Both the position numbers and the translations under genes were made by a program. Below are positions 23,621 to 30,567 of a stretch of DNA of 34,774 nt, one piece after another (position 1 is the stretch's first letter; each line of letters opens with the position of its first letter). This DNA comes from Acidobacteriota bacterium. GTDB taxonomy: Bacteria; Acidobacteriota; Blastocatellia; Pyrinomonadales; Pyrinomonadaceae. The DNA is taken from the NCBI GenBank assembly GCA_019247455.1, contig JAFAOW010000002.1, positions 1 through 34,774 of the forward strand. Reading direction: 5' to 3'. The notes below the pieces were generated by a model that was not told the origin of the DNA, made no database searches, and saw only the letters and a program-made list of their open reading frames with translations.

Positions 23621-24508
23621 TCATCTGCCGAGTCCGTCCTGCAGGACTTGCGAGAGCTTCCAGAGCATGGCGAGGCCGGGGTTTTCCTCGTCGTATTCGA
23701 CGACCTTCATATCATCGAGGATGATGGCCATCCCGATGCGGCCGCGGCGTGTGTAGATGATGCCGACATCGGCGCGGAGGCGATCGAGCGCTCCGGATTT
23801 TGAGGCCACTGGGATCGTGTCGGGCATCCCGCGGCCGATGCCGTCCTTGTACTGCTGACGCTTGAGAATGTTGATCATTTCGGCCGACGCCTCCTTTGAA
23901 ACGAGCTGGCCGTTCTCCATCATTTCGATGAGCCGTACGAACTGCCGCGGGCTCGACCGCCCCAGACCGAAAAGCTTATTTTGCGGCTCTTGATACGCCT
24001 TTGACTCGCCTCCGCCGCCGATCTTTCGCATGAACTTAATGTCGGTAAGGCCAAGCGAATCCATGAAGTTGTTAACGTTGTCCGCACCGACCTTATCCGC
24101 TACGAGGTTAGTTCCCGTGTTGTCGGAAACTACGATCATCAGATGAAGAGCCGTCGCAAGATCGATCTTTGTATTGTCAGAGAATTCGCTAAGGACGCCA
24201 GAGCCGCCCTGCTTACTCTCTTTCGTCAAAACGATCTCATCATTCCAGCGCAGCTTTCCCTGCTCGACCTGGTGGAAGGTTTCGGCCATAACAGCCAGCT
24301 TTATCGTGCTCGCTGTACGCGTCTGTTCGTCGCAGCGAAGGCAGTAGTCCTTGCCCGTATCCAGATTCTTCGCGTAGATCCATGCCTTTCCCTGAAACCC
24401 GGCCAGCGCATCCTGTATGCGGTCATCAAGTGACGGCTTGGGCTTCTGAGCAACCAAGCATACCGTTGCTACCAGAATTAGAATCGGCGCCAATATGAAT
24501 TTATTCAT
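23621..24508 (-). CDS. Class A beta-lactamase-like serine hydrolase
   Basis: With ATG 24508 the protein has 295 residues. The signal peptide is ILAPILILVATVCLVAQ. The active-site motifs of class A enzymes are present: S67-T-I-K70 (SxxK), S128-D-N (SDN), and KSG (in VASKSGALDRLR). The Glu that activates water in class A lies in ExxLN; here EPQN (E174, N177) is one residue shorter, so deacylation may differ. It could be a periplasmic beta-lactamase or a penicillin-binding-like hydrolase; resistance is not shown. GAGAGGA precedes the start, which overlaps the preceding ORF by 8 bases. It sits inside the queuosine-type cluster, which is odd for its function and suggests co-transcription rather than a joint pathway. 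Confidence 0.78.
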   Translation of the reverse strand: MNKFILAPILILVATVCLVAQKPKPSLDDRIQDALAGFQGKAWIYAKNLDTGKDYCLRCDEQTRTASTIKLAVMAETFHQVEQGKLRWNDEIVLTKESKQGGSGVLSEFSDNTKIDLATALHLMIVVSDNTGTNLVADKVGADNVNNFMDSLGLTDIKFMRKIGGGGESKAYQEPQNKLFGLGRSSPRQFVRLIEMMENGQLVSKEASAEMINILKRQQYKDGIGRGMPDTIPVASKSGALDRLRADVGIIYTRRGRIGMAIILDDMKVVEYDEENPGLAMLWKLSQVLQDGLGR

Positions 24509-24794
24509 TTTCGTTATTCCTCTCGTCAGAGTCGTGACGGTACGTGTCTCTGTCGATCTGCGCAAGCCAGCGGTCGTTGTCCTTATCGAATTTTACAAAA
24601 CCGTCCACAAGAAGATTGTCCGGACTTCCGAATTCATCGACATCGCTATCCATGTAGAGTGTAAGCTGCATGCCCTCAGCCAGCACCAAGTTCATGTTTT
24701 CTAGATCGCGACGCGTCCCTACGCAGGACAAGATGACGTTGCCGTTAATGTCTATTTTCGAAAGGTCCGCGTAGATCCTTGGCCTGGTTCTCAC
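24501..24794 (-). CDS. Small conserved protein of unknown function between queE and the beta-lactamase gene
   Basis: This 97-residue frame starts at GTG 24794. It is tightly linked: GGAG in the end of queE lies 9 bases before the GTG, 4 bases separate the genes, and its stop overlaps the next ATG by 8 bases. The pattern PRIYADLSKIDINGNVILSC-x-GTRRDLENMNLVLAEGMQLTLYMDSDVDEFGSPDNLLVDGFVKFD... is beta-rich and ends in a charged tail with SDERNNENE. It has no signal peptide or membrane segment and no recognised motif. The tight spacing with queE suggests it is a real gene. I infer no function. Confidence 0.62.
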   Translation of the reverse strand: MRTRPRIYADLSKIDINGNVILSCVGTRRDLENMNLVLAEGMQLTLYMDSDVDEFGSPDNLLVDGFVKFDKDNDRWLAQIDRDTYRHDSDERNNENE

Positions 24795-24798
24795 GAGA

Positions 24799-25443
24799 TT
24801 AGACTCCGCGGGCTTCAGCGCCCCAGATATATTTGTGCAGCTGCAGGTTTAACCGCACCGGCAGCCGCGAACGTGCAACCGCGTCTGCGATCGCGGGGAG
24901 GTCTACGCCGTGGACAGGCGAGACAAGGATCTCTTTTGTTCGTTCGGTAAGGTCATATTTGGCTATCGTTTCTTGTGCGAATTCCCAGTCGTGCAGATCG
25001 GCGATAACGAATTTGACTTCATCTTTCTCGGACCGAAGCCGCTGAAGATTCGGCCAGTGATTTCGTTCCAACTCGCCTGAGGCCGGACATTTTACATCAA
25101 GGATCACGCACGCACGCGCATCGAGATCTTCGGTCGAGACAAAACCTCCTGTCTCGATGAGAACTTCATAACCGCGATCGCAAAGCTCGGTGACAAATGG
25201 GAATACGGCCTTCTGTGCGAGCGGCTCACCCCCGGTCACCTCAACGAGCCTGCAGCCAAATTCCTCGAGCTTTGCAAAGATCGACCCAAATTCTATTTTC
25301 TCGCCGCCATAGAACGTGTATTCGCTGTCGCACCAGACGCACCGCATTGGACATCCCGTCAGGCGCACAAACGAACACGGGCGGCCTGCGTGAGACGATT
25401 CGCCCTGAATTGAGAGGAAGATCTCTGTGACTCGAAGCTCCAC
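24799..25443 (-). CDS. queE: 7-carboxy-7-deazaguanine synthase QueE
   Basis: This radical SAM enzyme of 214 residues rearranges 6-carboxy-tetrahydropterin to 7-carboxy-7-deazaguanine, on the route to preQ0, queuosine and related bases. It starts with GTG 25443; MELRVTEIFLSIQGESSHAGRPCSFVRLTGC is the canonical opening. The iron-sulfur ligands are C31, C35 and C38 (CPMRCVWC). VEVTGGEPLAQ follows, and HKYIWG near the end is typical. A GTG at 25467 lies in repeat C and would add eight residues without support. QueD and QueF are not in the window, but the queC gene lies at the end of the same operon. No promoter was identified; repeat C occupies the gap upstream. Confidence 0.92.
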   Translation of the reverse strand: MELRVTEIFLSIQGESSHAGRPCSFVRLTGCPMRCVWCDSEYTFYGGEKIEFGSIFAKLEEFGCRLVEVTGGEPLAQKAVFPFVTELCDRGYEVLIETGGFVSTEDLDARACVILDVKCPASGELERNHWPNLQRLRSEKDEVKFVIADLHDWEFAQETIAKYDLTERTKEILVSPVHGVDLPAIADAVARSRLPVRLNLQLHKYIWGAEARGV

Positions 25444-25451
25444 AAAAAGCG

Positions 25452-25526
25452 AACCACAGATTAACACAGACGGAAACAGATAAAACCGACATTCCTATCC
25501 GTGTTTATCAGTGTCTATCTGCGGTT
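25452..25526. repeat. Long imperfect palindrome (repeat element C) upstream of queE
   Basis: The left arm AACCACAGATTAACACAGAC...AGATA (25452-25482) matches the complement of the right arm AACCGCAGATAGACACTGAT...GGATA (25496-25526) over about 31 positions. It occupies nearly all of the gap 25444-25533. Its ACAGATTAACACAGA style differs from elements A and B. The palindrome lies between queE and the gene to its right. Confidence 0.65.
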
Positions 25527-25533
25527 AATTCTC

Positions 25534-25974
25534 TCAGAAAAGTCCGAACCAGCCGTATGCATTAAGGATCTCTCCTGCGCCGAATGATGCGAGATTGGCG
25601 AGGACGATCGTGATCATTGCCTGGATCCACCCGCGGGTACCCAGATCGACATTCCTAAAAGCTAGCCAAAAAAGCGAGCATTCTGCGACCGGGGCGAATG
25701 TTTCCGCTATAAAAAGATAAAGGGCACGCGACTGGTCCAGGAAGACCGCGGGCAAAACAAGGACGACAATGGGATATGTACACGCTGTCAGCCAGGCACC
25801 GCATGCAAGACGCTGTTTGATCGTTACCGGCCTCGGAAGTCCAATGAGCAGAACCGGGGTCTCGATCATGATCGTGAACAAATATCCGATCGGAAGAAAC
25901 GCCCACAGTTCACGGATAGGAAGGCTTTGGGTCGGCTCCGGCGGGTTCACGACCATGTCGAATAACATGAACAT
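25534..25974 (-). CDS. Membrane protein of unknown function (4 TM)
   Basis: This 146-residue protein has about four hydrophobic segments (LWAFLPIGYLFTIMIETPVLLIG; TACTYPIVVLVLPAVFL; LFIAETFAPVAECSLFWLAF; WIQAMITIVLANLASFGAGEIL). Its start at ATG 25974 lies 3 bases after the stop of the preceding gene. An alternative ATG at 25968 would shorten it by two residues. No recognised family or catalytic motif is visible. Conserved-looking acidic residues lie within membrane segments (E in MIETP, E in AETF and AEC, E in GAGEI), which may bind metal or cations; this is speculation. It ends the four-gene membrane operon, next to repeat C. Confidence 0.65.
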   Translation of the reverse strand: MFMLFDMVVNPPEPTQSLPIRELWAFLPIGYLFTIMIETPVLLIGLPRPVTIKQRLACGAWLTACTYPIVVLVLPAVFLDQSRALYLFIAETFAPVAECSLFWLAFRNVDLGTRGWIQAMITIVLANLASFGAGEILNAYGWFGLF

Positions 25975-25977
25975 CGC

Positions 25978-26982
25978 TTAGAGCATCTTAATAAGAAAGG
26001 GAAATTCGGCGAGAACGTGACCTATCGCAAATGCAAAATATAGGTCGCGCGTACGAGTGTAGTCGGCCGCAAATCCGAGCCAAAGAACGATGACCAGCAA
26101 AAGACTGACCGCCATCGCGCCGATCACGAGCCGTGGGAAACCGCCCTTATTGACGAATAAGGGAACGCGCTCAAGCTTCCAGGGGATGGCTTTCCAGTCG
26201 ACAAGCGGGATGAGAAGGATCCAAACAAAGTAATGGATGGATTCGAGAAATACATGGGTCGCGACAAGCAAGCGGCTAGAGATCGCCGGAAGGATGTCGC
26301 TGCCCGCGTGTTGCGTGATACGCCAAAAGAGAGTTGTGTCCTCGGGTAAATTCGGCTGACCCGCTAATGCGGCCCAGATCCCGAGAAGGAATACCGGGAT
26401 CGATGCGAGACACCAGTGATAAGCTCGCAGCCACTCGGGCCGGGTCCTTCTGATCTGTCGATCGAGAAACCACATTGCGATAAATGGGTGAATGTAGACG
26501 AGTGCAAGACTCCAGTATTGGGGAACGATCCAAGCCAGAGCTGCCAGGCCGAAAGCGACAGGAAACGCCCAACTCCAATCACTCTTTGGACGTTGGCGTC
26601 CGCGTAGGTAAAAGATCGCGGCGAGCCAGATAACGAAACAGGTGTCCCAAACGGAGGTACCCGTCGCCCAGCTATCCACGCCCCATAACCAATTGTCATT
26701 AGCGAAGTAGAGCGTCAGATACCCGGCCGTGAGTACGGCAACGCCGCCAATTCCTGCCGTGTAATACAGCTTCGAGCGGCCCCAACGCACCGGCATGCGG
26801 GCCGCAAAGTAGCGGAATTCCATAAAGTTATGGATACCCGCAAACAGAAAGATCGTCGCAATGGATAGCTGCAAAGGAAAGGCGCCGATCACGGTCGCGC
26901 CGATAGCGCACGCGGCCAGGAACCCGCCTAATAGCAGATGCCCGCTGGTCAATTCGAACCGACGAACCCGCAGCTCTTGCAT
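25978..26982 (-). CDS. Multi-pass membrane protein of unknown function with intramembrane histidines
   Basis: This 334-residue protein has about eight or nine membrane segments. Several His residues lie in or next to them in conserved-looking settings: FAGIHNFMEFRYF (H51 with E55), ALVYIHPFIAMWFLDRQIRR, VATHVFLESIHYFVWIL and FAIGHVLAEFPFLIKML. Such a pattern can bind metal or heme, as in some membrane oxygenases; Brp/Blh-type carotene oxygenases also use intramembrane His, but the order of motifs here does not clearly match them. No name is given. Its ATG abuts the preceding stop (TAA ATG), so it is translated together with the paralogous pair and the 146-residue protein. Confidence 0.65.
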   Translation of the reverse strand: MQELRVRRFELTSGHLLLGGFLAACAIGATVIGAFPLQLSIATIFLFAGIHNFMEFRYFAARMPVRWGRSKLYYTAGIGGVAVLTAGYLTLYFANDNWLWGVDSWATGTSVWDTCFVIWLAAIFYLRGRQRPKSDWSWAFPVAFGLAALAWIVPQYWSLALVYIHPFIAMWFLDRQIRRTRPEWLRAYHWCLASIPVFLLGIWAALAGQPNLPEDTTLFWRITQHAGSDILPAISSRLLVATHVFLESIHYFVWILLIPLVDWKAIPWKLERVPLFVNKGGFPRLVIGAMAVSLLLVIVLWLGFAADYTRTRDLYFAFAIGHVLAEFPFLIKML

Positions 26983-27582
26983 TTATTCAGTGGTCTTGTC
27001 GTCCGCTTTGGGCACCTCGAGGATCACTTCCCGCTCGTCCATTCCGGTATACACACCCGGTTTCTCATCGACCACCTGGATCACCAGGCTGTCATTTATG
27101 TGCCCCCCGTAATTCTTAACCGACGGATCGAAAATCCGCGTTGTAACCTTAAAGAATCTCGGCGGCGGTGTGTTCGCGTACAGCGTAAGGGCTCCGAAGC
27201 CCACGGCCGCAATGATCGCCAAAGGTGCCGCGACCTTGGCGAATCTTCGACCGCCGCGGAAAGCGATAAAACCGGCGAATACCAACGCTACGGAGAGCAG
27301 GGCCCCGGCGATGATCGTATTTCCGCGTCCGGTTCCGAATCCTATCGCGGCCGCGGTCGTGTTCTCGGCATTTTGATCAAGCGACGCACGTAAGCTGTCG
27401 AGGAGCTCGCGGCGGATCTTCAAGGTCGGTACCTTGGCGTCGGAGCGTAGATCGATCGATATCTGGCCCGGAACGCCTTTTGCCTCGGCCGGCTTGGGTG
27501 CCGGAGTTGGACGCGGAATATCCGCAAGGCTGGAAACGCTAAACAGTGCAGTCAAGAGCAAACAAAAAAATATTTTTCGCAT
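26983..27582 (-). CDS. Secreted/membrane protein, second copy of a tandem paralogous pair
   Basis: With ATG 27582 this protein has 199 residues. It starts with a signal-like segment (MRKIFFCLLLTALFSVSSLADIPRP), then a soluble region (about residues 25-80), two membrane segments (NTIIAGALLSVALVFAGFIAFRGG and VAAPLAIIAAVGFGALTLYAN), and a C-terminal soluble beta-rich domain. GAGGAG (27590-27595) is 7 bases before the ATG. It is paralogous to the gene just upstream: both have an ADI-x-RP start, IDLRSDAK.../IRLDADAE..., LR-A-LD...NT-AA, an I-(A/F)-GA-(L/F)-(I/L)-S core, and YANxxPP. No family was recognised. Topology (signal cleaved or retained) is uncertain. It would present its two soluble domains on the same side of the membrane. 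Confidence 0.68.
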   Translation of the reverse strand: MRKIFFCLLLTALFSVSSLADIPRPTPAPKPAEAKGVPGQISIDLRSDAKVPTLKIRRELLDSLRASLDQNAENTTAAAIGFGTGRGNTIIAGALLSVALVFAGFIAFRGGRRFAKVAAPLAIIAAVGFGALTLYANTPPPRFFKVTTRIFDPSVKNYGGHINDSLVIQVVDEKPGVYTGMDEREVILEVPKADDKTTE

Positions 27583-27586
27583 TAGG

Positions 27587-28183
27587 TTACTCCTCGCCAT
27601 TCGGCTTATCGGGTGGGTTGGGGACGATCAAGGTGATCTTGTCATCCTCAGTTGTCGTTTCAAGCTTTACCCGTCCCCATCCGGTGTTATAGAAATGGAC
27701 GGCCTGTGAAAACATCTTACCGGTGATACTTCGCGCTTCGGCAGGCGGCCCGGCATTCGCATATACGTACGACGCCGCTGACGCAACGCCCAACACAACA
27801 AGCGACACGACAGCACCTTTACCGACGCCGCTCGACGCCTTGCCGGAACGGACAAGCCAGATCCCGCCGAAAACAATTGCGAGGCTAATAAAAGCTCCGC
27901 TGAAGATCGTGGAAAGGCGCGACGTCGCGCTTGATATGACCGCGGCGGTATTACCATTGTCAAGGTCGTCGAGTTGTGCACGCAGCTGTTTTATCTGCGA
28001 TCTGGGAATGATCAGTCGGGCGTCTTCAGCGTCAGCATCAAGACGAATATACATTTCCGTGTCGATGGACTTCGCCTGCTTGGCCGCCTTAGGTGTTTTC
28101 GTCGGATCGGGCCGGGCAATATCCGCCAATGCGACGAGCGAAAACGCCAGAATCAAACTCAATATCGTTGTGATCTTTTTCAT
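27587..28183 (-). CDS. Secreted/membrane protein, first copy of a tandem paralogous pair
   Basis: With ATG 28183 the protein has 198 residues. A signal-like start (KKITTILSLILAFSLVALADIARPDP) is followed by a soluble region, two membrane segments (STIFSGAFISLAIVFGGIWLV and AVVSLVVLGVASAASYVYANA) and a C-terminal domain that resembles its partner gene. AAGGAG (28191-28196) sits 7 bases before the ATG. The stop is four bases from the next ATG. An extended -10 promoter (TGTTATAAT on the minus strand) lies upstream. Function unknown. The duplication suggests a small family whose members may form a hetero-oligomer. Confidence 0.68.
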   Translation of the reverse strand: MKKITTILSLILAFSLVALADIARPDPTKTPKAAKQAKSIDTEMYIRLDADAEDARLIIPRSQIKQLRAQLDDLDNGNTAAVISSATSRLSTIFSGAFISLAIVFGGIWLVRSGKASSGVGKGAVVSLVVLGVASAASYVYANAGPPAEARSITGKMFSQAVHFYNTGWGRVKLETTTEDDKITLIVPNPPDKPNGEE

Positions 28184-28216
28184 CAAGCTTCTCCTTGTTG
28201 ACATCGGGATTTGCGA

Positions 28217-28225
28217 ATTATAACA
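28217..28225 (-). promoter_or_regulatory. Extended -10 promoter of the four-gene membrane operon
   Basis: On the minus strand TGTTATAAT matches the extended -10 consensus TGnTATAAT exactly; no good -35 is needed for such promoters and none is seen. It lies 34 bases before ATG 28183. On the plus strand the same gap has TTGACA (28198-28203) and TATAAC (28219-28224), 15 bases apart, which could drive pepP, so divergent promoters may overlap. Confidence 0.5.
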
Positions 28226-28265
28226 GCATTTGGGTTTTGAACGTTCTGCGATAAACTTTTTGCAT

Positions 28266-29585
28266 ATGCGATCTCATTTGAAGAAGTTCATCGAGGCGAT
28301 GGAACCCAATTCCGTTGCGGTGATCCCGGCCGCCCACGAGGCGACACGCAGCTACGACACGGAGTACAAATTCCGGCAGGATTCTGACTTTTGGTACCTG
28401 ACAGGATTCCCTGAACCGGACGCGATCGCGGTGATAGATCCGTCATCGAAGACGCCCTATTCGTTATACGTTCGCCCTCGCGATCTTGAGATGGAGACCT
28501 GGTTCGGCCGCCGTCAGGGTGTTGACGGAGCAGTAAAGAATTACGGTGCAGACCGAGCTTTCCCGATCGAGAGATTTTCGGGTGATATCGGCAAGCTGCT
28601 CGACGGACATGAGAGGCTTTATTATCGCTTTGCGGTCGATAAGGGTTTGGACCAGACGATCCTTGGCTACCTGACGGAGCAGCGTGTCCGGCGTATCAAG
28701 ACAGCCTATCCGCCGCACATCATCATCGATCCGACCCCGATCATCGGCGACATGCGGCTGCACAAGACCGAAAAAGAGATCGAGGCGATGCAGAGAGCGG
28801 CTGACATTGCCGCCGAAGCTCACGTGCTTGCAATGAAAAAGGTAAAGCCGGGCATGAATGAATCTCAGGTCGAGGCGTTGATGGAATCATACATGCGCGA
28901 CAAAGGCGCCAGCGGCGTAGCATATAACTCGATCATCGGCGGCGGCGATAACGCGACTATCCTCCATTATGTCGAGAACAACATGCCGCTAAAGGACGGT
29001 GACCTGATCCTGATCGATGCGGGGGCCGAATATCAGGGATACGCGTCCGACATTACGCGCACTTTCCCGATCAACGGAAAGTATTCAAAGGCCCAGCGTG
29101 AGGTATACGACATCGTTCTGGACGTCCAGGAAAAGTGCATCGAGTACACAAAGGTCGGCAACACCGTAAAGGCGAGGCAGGAGTATTCCATCGAACTTTT
29201 GACCGAGGGAATGAAGCAGCTTGGCCTTTTGAAAGGAAAGACAAAAGACCTAATAAAGAAAAAAGCGTACATGAAGTACTACATGCACGGGGTCGGACAT
29301 TATCTGGGCCTCGACGTGCATGACGCGGGACGCTATTTCACCGATCAGGGAGCCAAGAATTCGCGCCCCTTTGCCCCGGGCATGGTCCTGACGGTTGAAC
29401 CGGGCCTTTACATCCCGCCGGATGATAAGTCGGCACCCGCTAAGTACCGGGGGATCGGCATCCGGATAGAGGACGACGTGCTCGTTACAAAAGACGGAAA
29501 CCGCAACCTTACTTCAAAGGTGCCGAAAGATCCGGATGAGATCGAGGCTTTGATGGGTAAACGCCGCATGGCGAAAGCAGCATGA
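28266..29585 (+). CDS. pepP: Xaa-Pro aminopeptidase (M24, PepP-type)
   Basis: With ATG 28266 this protein has 439 residues, close to E. coli PepP (441). The N-terminal AMP_N domain (residues 1-130) contains YKFRQDSDFWYLTGFPEPD. The catalytic M24 domain has the five metal ligands: D251 (LIDAGAE), D262 (ASDITRTF), the His of HGVGHYLGLDVHD, the Glu of TVEPGLYI, and the Glu of GIRIEDDVLVT. It removes the first residue of peptides with Pro in position 2, in the cytoplasm. A TTG at 28230 opens a longer frame with no support. Its stop overlaps the start of the DoxX-like gene (ATGA), so they are coupled. The gene name follows the family; the exact aminopeptidase type is less certain than the fold. 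Confidence 0.88.
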   Translation: MRSHLKKFIEAMEPNSVAVIPAAHEATRSYDTEYKFRQDSDFWYLTGFPEPDAIAVIDPSSKTPYSLYVRPRDLEMETWFGRRQGVDGAVKNYGADRAFPIERFSGDIGKLLDGHERLYYRFAVDKGLDQTILGYLTEQRVRRIKTAYPPHIIIDPTPIIGDMRLHKTEKEIEAMQRAADIAAEAHVLAMKKVKPGMNESQVEALMESYMRDKGASGVAYNSIIGGGDNATILHYVENNMPLKDGDLILIDAGAEYQGYASDITRTFPINGKYSKAQREVYDIVLDVQEKCIEYTKVGNTVKARQEYSIELLTEGMKQLGLLKGKTKDLIKKKAYMKYYMHGVGHYLGLDVHDAGRYFTDQGAKNSRPFAPGMVLTVEPGLYIPPDDKSAPAKYRGIGIRIEDDVLVTKDGNRNLTSKVPKDPDEIEALMGKRRMAKAA

Positions 29586-29992
29586 CCTTCTCCGAACTCG
29601 TGAAGAGTTTACCCTTGGCATTCGCGGCACTATTTGTCGCGATACTCTTCATCCAGTCAGGGCTCGACAAAGTTTTCAACTACAAAGGGAATCTAGAGTG
29701 GCTGACCGGCCACTTTGAGAAGTCGGCCCTAGCCGGCACCGTCCCGATGATGCTGCCCGTGATCACGCTGTTGGAATTGGCGACCGGAATCCTTTGCGCC
29801 GTCGGGCTGATATACTTTCTTGTCGCGGGGGTCAGCTCGATCATCTTTTACGGGTCCGTGGCGGGTGCCGCTTCGCTGACTTCATTATTCTTTGGCCAAA
29901 GGGTCGCGCAAGACTATCCGGGCGCGGCGATCCTCGTTCCGTATTTCCTTCTTGACCTCGTGCTGATGTACCTATCGATGCCGACCCGTTGA
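29582..29992 (+). CDS. DoxX-like membrane protein
   Basis: This 136-residue protein has four transmembrane segments, with FVAILFIQSGLDKVFNYKGNLEWLTGHF near the N-terminus, similar to DoxX/DUF-type quinone-linked membrane proteins. LPVITLLELATGILCAVGLIYFLVAG is the second segment pair. The family is not firmly set; terminal oxidase-related or thiosulfate-linked roles are known for DoxX, but this cannot be assumed here. Its ATG lies in the last codons of pepP (4-base ATGA overlap), so it is co-translated. It ends one base before the stop of the convergent small secreted protein. Confidence 0.62.
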   Translation: MTFSELVKSLPLAFAALFVAILFIQSGLDKVFNYKGNLEWLTGHFEKSALAGTVPMMLPVITLLELATGILCAVGLIYFLVAGVSSIIFYGSVAGAASLTSLFFGQRVAQDYPGAAILVPYFLLDLVLMYLSMPTR

Positions 29993-30421
29993 TCAGACGT
30001 GTTTGCTGATCGAGAGCGTAAGACGAGGTGTTGCGTCGCTCAACTTCGATGGGCCTTTCAACTGAACACGACGATCATCCAAGGTAGATCTTTCCTCGCC
30101 GGGTTTTGGGGTGAGATCGACGAATGAAATGTCGTAGCCTTCAAACGTGACGACTTTCGGAGCGAGGTTAGAGTTAAGCTCCAGGTCGTTCGCGTGTCTC
30201 TTCCCTTTCCACACCGAGATCTTTACGCGAGCGTTGCCCGCCCAAACGCAGCTCACATTGATCGGACACCGCGAGTCGCTATCGACGGCGACGAATTTTA
30301 CCGTGATCTTGCCAACGGTCTTCTGCCGACCGACCTGCAGGGTTACTGAATCGTCGTGTTTCGCTAAAGCAGGCAGAGCCGCGAGAATTGTGAGCGAAGT
30401 TATTAGAATTAGCTTCTTCAT
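29993..30421 (-). CDS. Small secreted protein of unknown function
   Basis: From ATG 30421 the protein has 142 residues. The signal peptide is MKKLILITSLTILAALPALA. The mature part has VTLQVGRQKTVGKITVKFVAVDSDSRCPINVSCVWAGNARVKI, with two cysteines in a C-P-x(4)-C-V-W-A-G pattern that recurs in bacterial exported proteins of unknown role. A beta-rich fold is likely. A longer frame to 30481 would add a poly-Ala run from the GC-rich palindromic stretch around 30430 and is not plausible. The gene is convergent with the DoxX-like gene and divergent from the M13 peptidase gene. Its mature sequence suggests disulfide bonding outside the cytoplasm. Confidence 0.7.
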   Translation of the reverse strand: MKKLILITSLTILAALPALAKHDDSVTLQVGRQKTVGKITVKFVAVDSDSRCPINVSCVWAGNARVKISVWKGKRHANDLELNSNLAPKVVTFEGYDISFVDLTPKPGEERSTLDDRRVQLKGPSKLSDATPRLTLSISKHV

Positions 30422-30567
30422 ATTTTTGGCGGCGGCGGCCGCCCTACAAATTAGAACGAACGCATAATGAGCAAGTTGCAAGCAAATGGAAGCGAGGCAT
30501 GCTCATCGAAATAAGGAAACTGATGAGCCCTCTCCGGCGTATCAACCCAATCCGAGATCACAAGAAA

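Noticed and set aside
22484-25443. A dpd-type DNA 7-deazaguanine modification island
   Set aside because: No DpdA-like TGT, helicase or ATPase gene is present; only queC and queE are shared with such systems.
30422-30481. An N-terminal extension with a poly-Ala run for the small secreted protein
   Set aside because: It arises from translation of a GC-rich palindromic stretch (GGCGGCGGCGGCC) and precedes a complete signal peptide starting at ATG 30421.
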